Source of the DNA: Puffinus mauretanicus
Lineage: Eukaryota; Chordata; Aves; Procellariiformes; Procellariidae
NCBI GenBank assembly: GCA_023333565.1
Contig: JAJKFH010000209.1
Span: 2,123,001 to 2,187,000 of the forward strand
Reading direction: 5' to 3'
DNA length: 64,000 nucleotides
The first letter of the stretch is position 1, and each line of letters begins with the position of its first letter. The notes under the pieces were generated by a model. That model was not told the DNA's origin. It searched no databases and saw nothing but the letters and a program-made list of their open reading frames with translations. The translations under genes were made by a program, and so were the position numbers. This document shows, piece by piece, positions 61,336 through 64,000 of this stretch.

Positions 61336-63987
61336 TCGTTCTAACACAATAGATGTAGCAGATGCATGTGACGATGTATTTCTAAGCTCTTTAAGATCTG
61401 ATGAAGTCAATTTCTAACTGAAAGCACTAAAGCATTTTGGAGACCAGAAGTCAATTTCGTGTTTCGTCGATGTTTTATTTTGTATAAGCTAAATAAGAGG
61501 TTGAGGTTTTATTTTTCATTTTCTTTATTCTGTAAGTTTCTGTTGAGACAGGAATTTTTCTGTGATTTGCCTGTGGAAAAATATGAAAGGAAAAATATTT
61601 TTTCATAATATGTTGTGAAAGTTTTGTTGGCTGCTATGGCATTTATGAAGGTAGAAAACAAACAAAAGCAACAAAAAGGACATTTTTAGCTCTCGTTCTT
61701 GTTAAAATTGTTACTTGCATAATTCTGTTCTGATACAAATTGAAGAATACACAAAATAATAAAAAAAAAACTTTGAGTCACATGATAAATTTCTGTTTGT
61801 TTTCTTGTCCCCAACTTCTCCCTCCAAAATATTGCAAGGATAATTGTGTAACAGTTGCAGAGTAACTAAATGGCAGGTATTAATGCAAGTGAAAGAAAAA
61901 AAAAATGTTGTCATACAGGATGTTTGCTGTGTGGTCTCTGTGTTAATCAATAAGCAAATCCTGAATGCAGGCAGATAATTATTTATCCTTGAAAATATAT
62001 GCAATGATAATCGGATGCTAATGTGGTAAAGTTTCCCATCATTGATTTAAGCCTGGTGGTAACAATTGTTTGGGGAAGGTTTTTGGTGTTTGGTTCTGGT
62101 TTTGTTATGCTGAGGTGACTGGTTTTGATACCCTGGATGTCAATATTTAGTTGTTCCTGTTTTAGGGTGCATGTGGATTTTCAGGTTTACATTTCATTAC
62201 AGGTCTTAGGTCTTACTTATTCAGTGCCGTTATTTATTTGTTTCTGGTGAGTTCAGATAGTGGTTTTCAAGGTGCTTTTCCATTCTTGAGAGATCTGTGG
62301 AGCACTTAACCTACATTAGACCTAAGGGGTCTGAGGGTTCTTCAACAAAGAATTTCCAGATACTTTCCTTCAGGATGTGTCAAGGGCAATACAGACAAAA
62401 GACTGATGTCTCCTTTAACAGCTTGATAAGTATCTCAGGATATTCTGCAAGAATCAGTAGTGTTTCTACAGTGTACTGTATTCCCATTCAGTATAATATG
62501 GCTCAATATGTGTACTATATGTGACAATGGTGAAGACTTATCTTTGCCCTGAGGGCTAAGTGCTGAAACACTTCTCAAGTGATAGGCTTGATAGAAGTGA
62601 TGATGCAGAGGCAATGATCTGCTAAAGAGTCACATTAAATATGTGTGAGAATTAAAAATATGGGTCTGTGTTTATCTTGATTTTTATTTTACAAGTTTCA
62701 AAGCCCTGTTTATTTCCAGCATCAAAATCCCTTGTAAGGTAAACTAAATCATTCTTGTATTGACCATTTTTTCATGTCATTCTATTGAGGCATCTTCCCA
62801 ACTGAGTTCCTTATTGAATTGTATTTCTATGAGGGTATTGTAGGTTAGCAGCACATTTTTATGGTACACAAAAGAGGTGCCTTCTGAATTTCCAATGCCT
62901 TGCATATTGTTCCCTATAGAAGCAGCAGCTCTGAAATACTGAATAAATCAAAACAGAAACAGTTGGCTCTTGACTTACTGCTGTTATTTTTCTTTAAATT
63001 TACATTTCCTAGAATAGTGTGTCCTGTCTAACTTTCTTAGTGGATTAATTTATAGTAAACACATCCTTTCCAGAAACCTTAGACATTTTCAGCTATGTAA
63101 CAAAGAAGGCTTTATCTCATAGATGGAAACAAAAAATATAATTTAGTGCTAAATCTGTACAAATACACAAACAGTGCTGCCTGCACATTCATAAACTCTG
63201 TGCCCAAAATTGAGCATCTGATATCACATAGTCCTCTGATAAATCTATAAAGGGGTAGCATTCAATAGTTTCTAAAGGAGGTTTTCAACAGAAATTAGTG
63301 TGGTGTGCTATTAGTTGTTGTTCAGCTATTGTTAAATATTGTTAAAAATGTGTTAGCCCTAGGATCAGTTTCCAGTATTTTTTTATTATTTTCCTTGCAG
63401 AGTCCCTTATTTGAAGTAGTGCAGGTGAAGTTCATAGTCTGCTTTGCTGCAGTTGGATAGGAGCATCCCCCTTGGTAAGAAGTTCTTTCTGAATGACTGT
63501 AGCCCAGTGTCAAGGTAGTTACTTAGAATAGAGCACATGTATTTAACTGAATTTTGTTATTCTGGAACCGGTTGGGATACAAAGGTGTTTGCTGTTTAGG
63601 CAAGTATAATAAGGGCTGCAGGCATGGGCATCTTCTTTTGTACTACATCTTCACATATTGTTTTTTTATTAAGAAATGTGACATGATGGGTACCCATTGA
63701 TGCAAAGTGGTAACTCTGGTTTGAATTGTCCAAGATTCCCCACACTAGTTCAATTACAGTGTCATAAGAGCATAATAGGCCCCATCCTGCTGCTCACAAA
63801 TGAGGTGGGGATCAGACCATTAAATTAATTTTACTTATGACCTACTGTGCAGGAGGGTTTGCAGGTGCATTTCTTGGGCTGAAGTATCAGTTTCCTTAGC
63901 ATGCTGTTCGATCTAGTTTTTAAGAATTATTTGCACTTCTCAGTTTAGAATTTAGGAAGCATACTTTGCTATTTGACAGTAAGACAA
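61336..63987. other. Non-coding sequence, no gene seen
   Basis: AT-rich sequence resumes at once after the CpG island. A-tracts lie near 61758-61767 and 61898-61906. A T/G-rich patch lies at 62068-62110. 'GGCCCCATCCTGCTGCTCAC' at 63778 may be the edge of another dispersed amniote repeat. Confidence 0.6.
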
Positions 63988-64000
63988 TGTCCTGGTTTCG
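63988..64000 (+). mobile_element. Possible 5' end of an avian ERV LTR, cut by window edge
   Basis: The final TGTCCTGGTTTCG matches the beginning of a long terminal repeat I recall as common in many birds. It starts with TG, as LTRs do. Thirteen bases are far too few for certainty, and the rest lies outside the window. If right, this would support an avian source. Confidence 0.3.

Noticed and set aside
61033..61417. Several overlapping frames of 77-125 codons on both strands
   Set aside because: They arise because the GC-rich island has few stop codons. No family resemblance in any frame.
1..64000. CRISPR array, phage, plasmid or bacterial operon
   Set aside because: No spaced direct repeats, no long frames, no ribosome-binding sites; repeat content is that of an amniote nuclear genome.

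Overview
This window reads as non-coding nuclear DNA from an amniote, most likely a sauropsid and probably a bird. It is AT-rich by eye and almost free of CpG. No reading frame exceeds about 140 codons, and none shows a recognisable cellular protein family, signal peptide or conserved domain. I saw no bacterial operon structure, tRNA, rRNA or CRISPR array. The recognisable content is old, strongly diverged interspersed repeats of amniote type: CR1 LINE fragments, MIR/CORE-SINE-like fragments, and two dispersed families common in reptile and bird genomes (one palindromic, built on 'CCCATTGAAGTCAATGG'; one around 'GTGCTAGGCGCTGTACA'). Young repeats are scarce, which suits a bird better than a turtle or crocodilian. 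The last 13 bases resemble the start of a common avian retroviral LTR.

Layout: 1-24465 is mostly single-copy sequence with two MIR-like SINEs (7945, 15625), a GTGCTAGG-family copy (5385), a palindromic-repeat copy (16247) and a doubtful CR1 fragment (18985). 24466-27018 is repeat-rich: a palindromic copy, a pyrimidine tract, two CR1 3' ends in opposite orientation (25182 minus, 26640 plus), an AAAT microsatellite and a near-perfect 16-bp-arm hairpin. 29365-29604 holds a TATA-like box, a short ATG frame and a matched donor/acceptor pair, which may be a small unannotated transcript. 31742-50175 contains more MIR-like, CR1 (43010, with a readable ORF2 fragment) and dispersed-repeat copies. 51811-51872 is a compact cluster of two inverted CCAAT boxes and a palindromic X-box-like site. 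56560-57380 looks like a possible long-range enhancer. 61060-61335 is the only CpG-dense island.

No set of genes here works together. The window is best read as an intron or gene desert. G-run/T-run tracts lie almost entirely on the plus strand, which hints at an intron of a plus-strand gene. I found no convincing novel protein system; the most checkable leads are the regulatory cluster at 51.8 kb, the CpG island at 61.1 kb and the candidate mini-transcript at 29.4 kb. Repeat names rest on remembered consensus features, not a database search.
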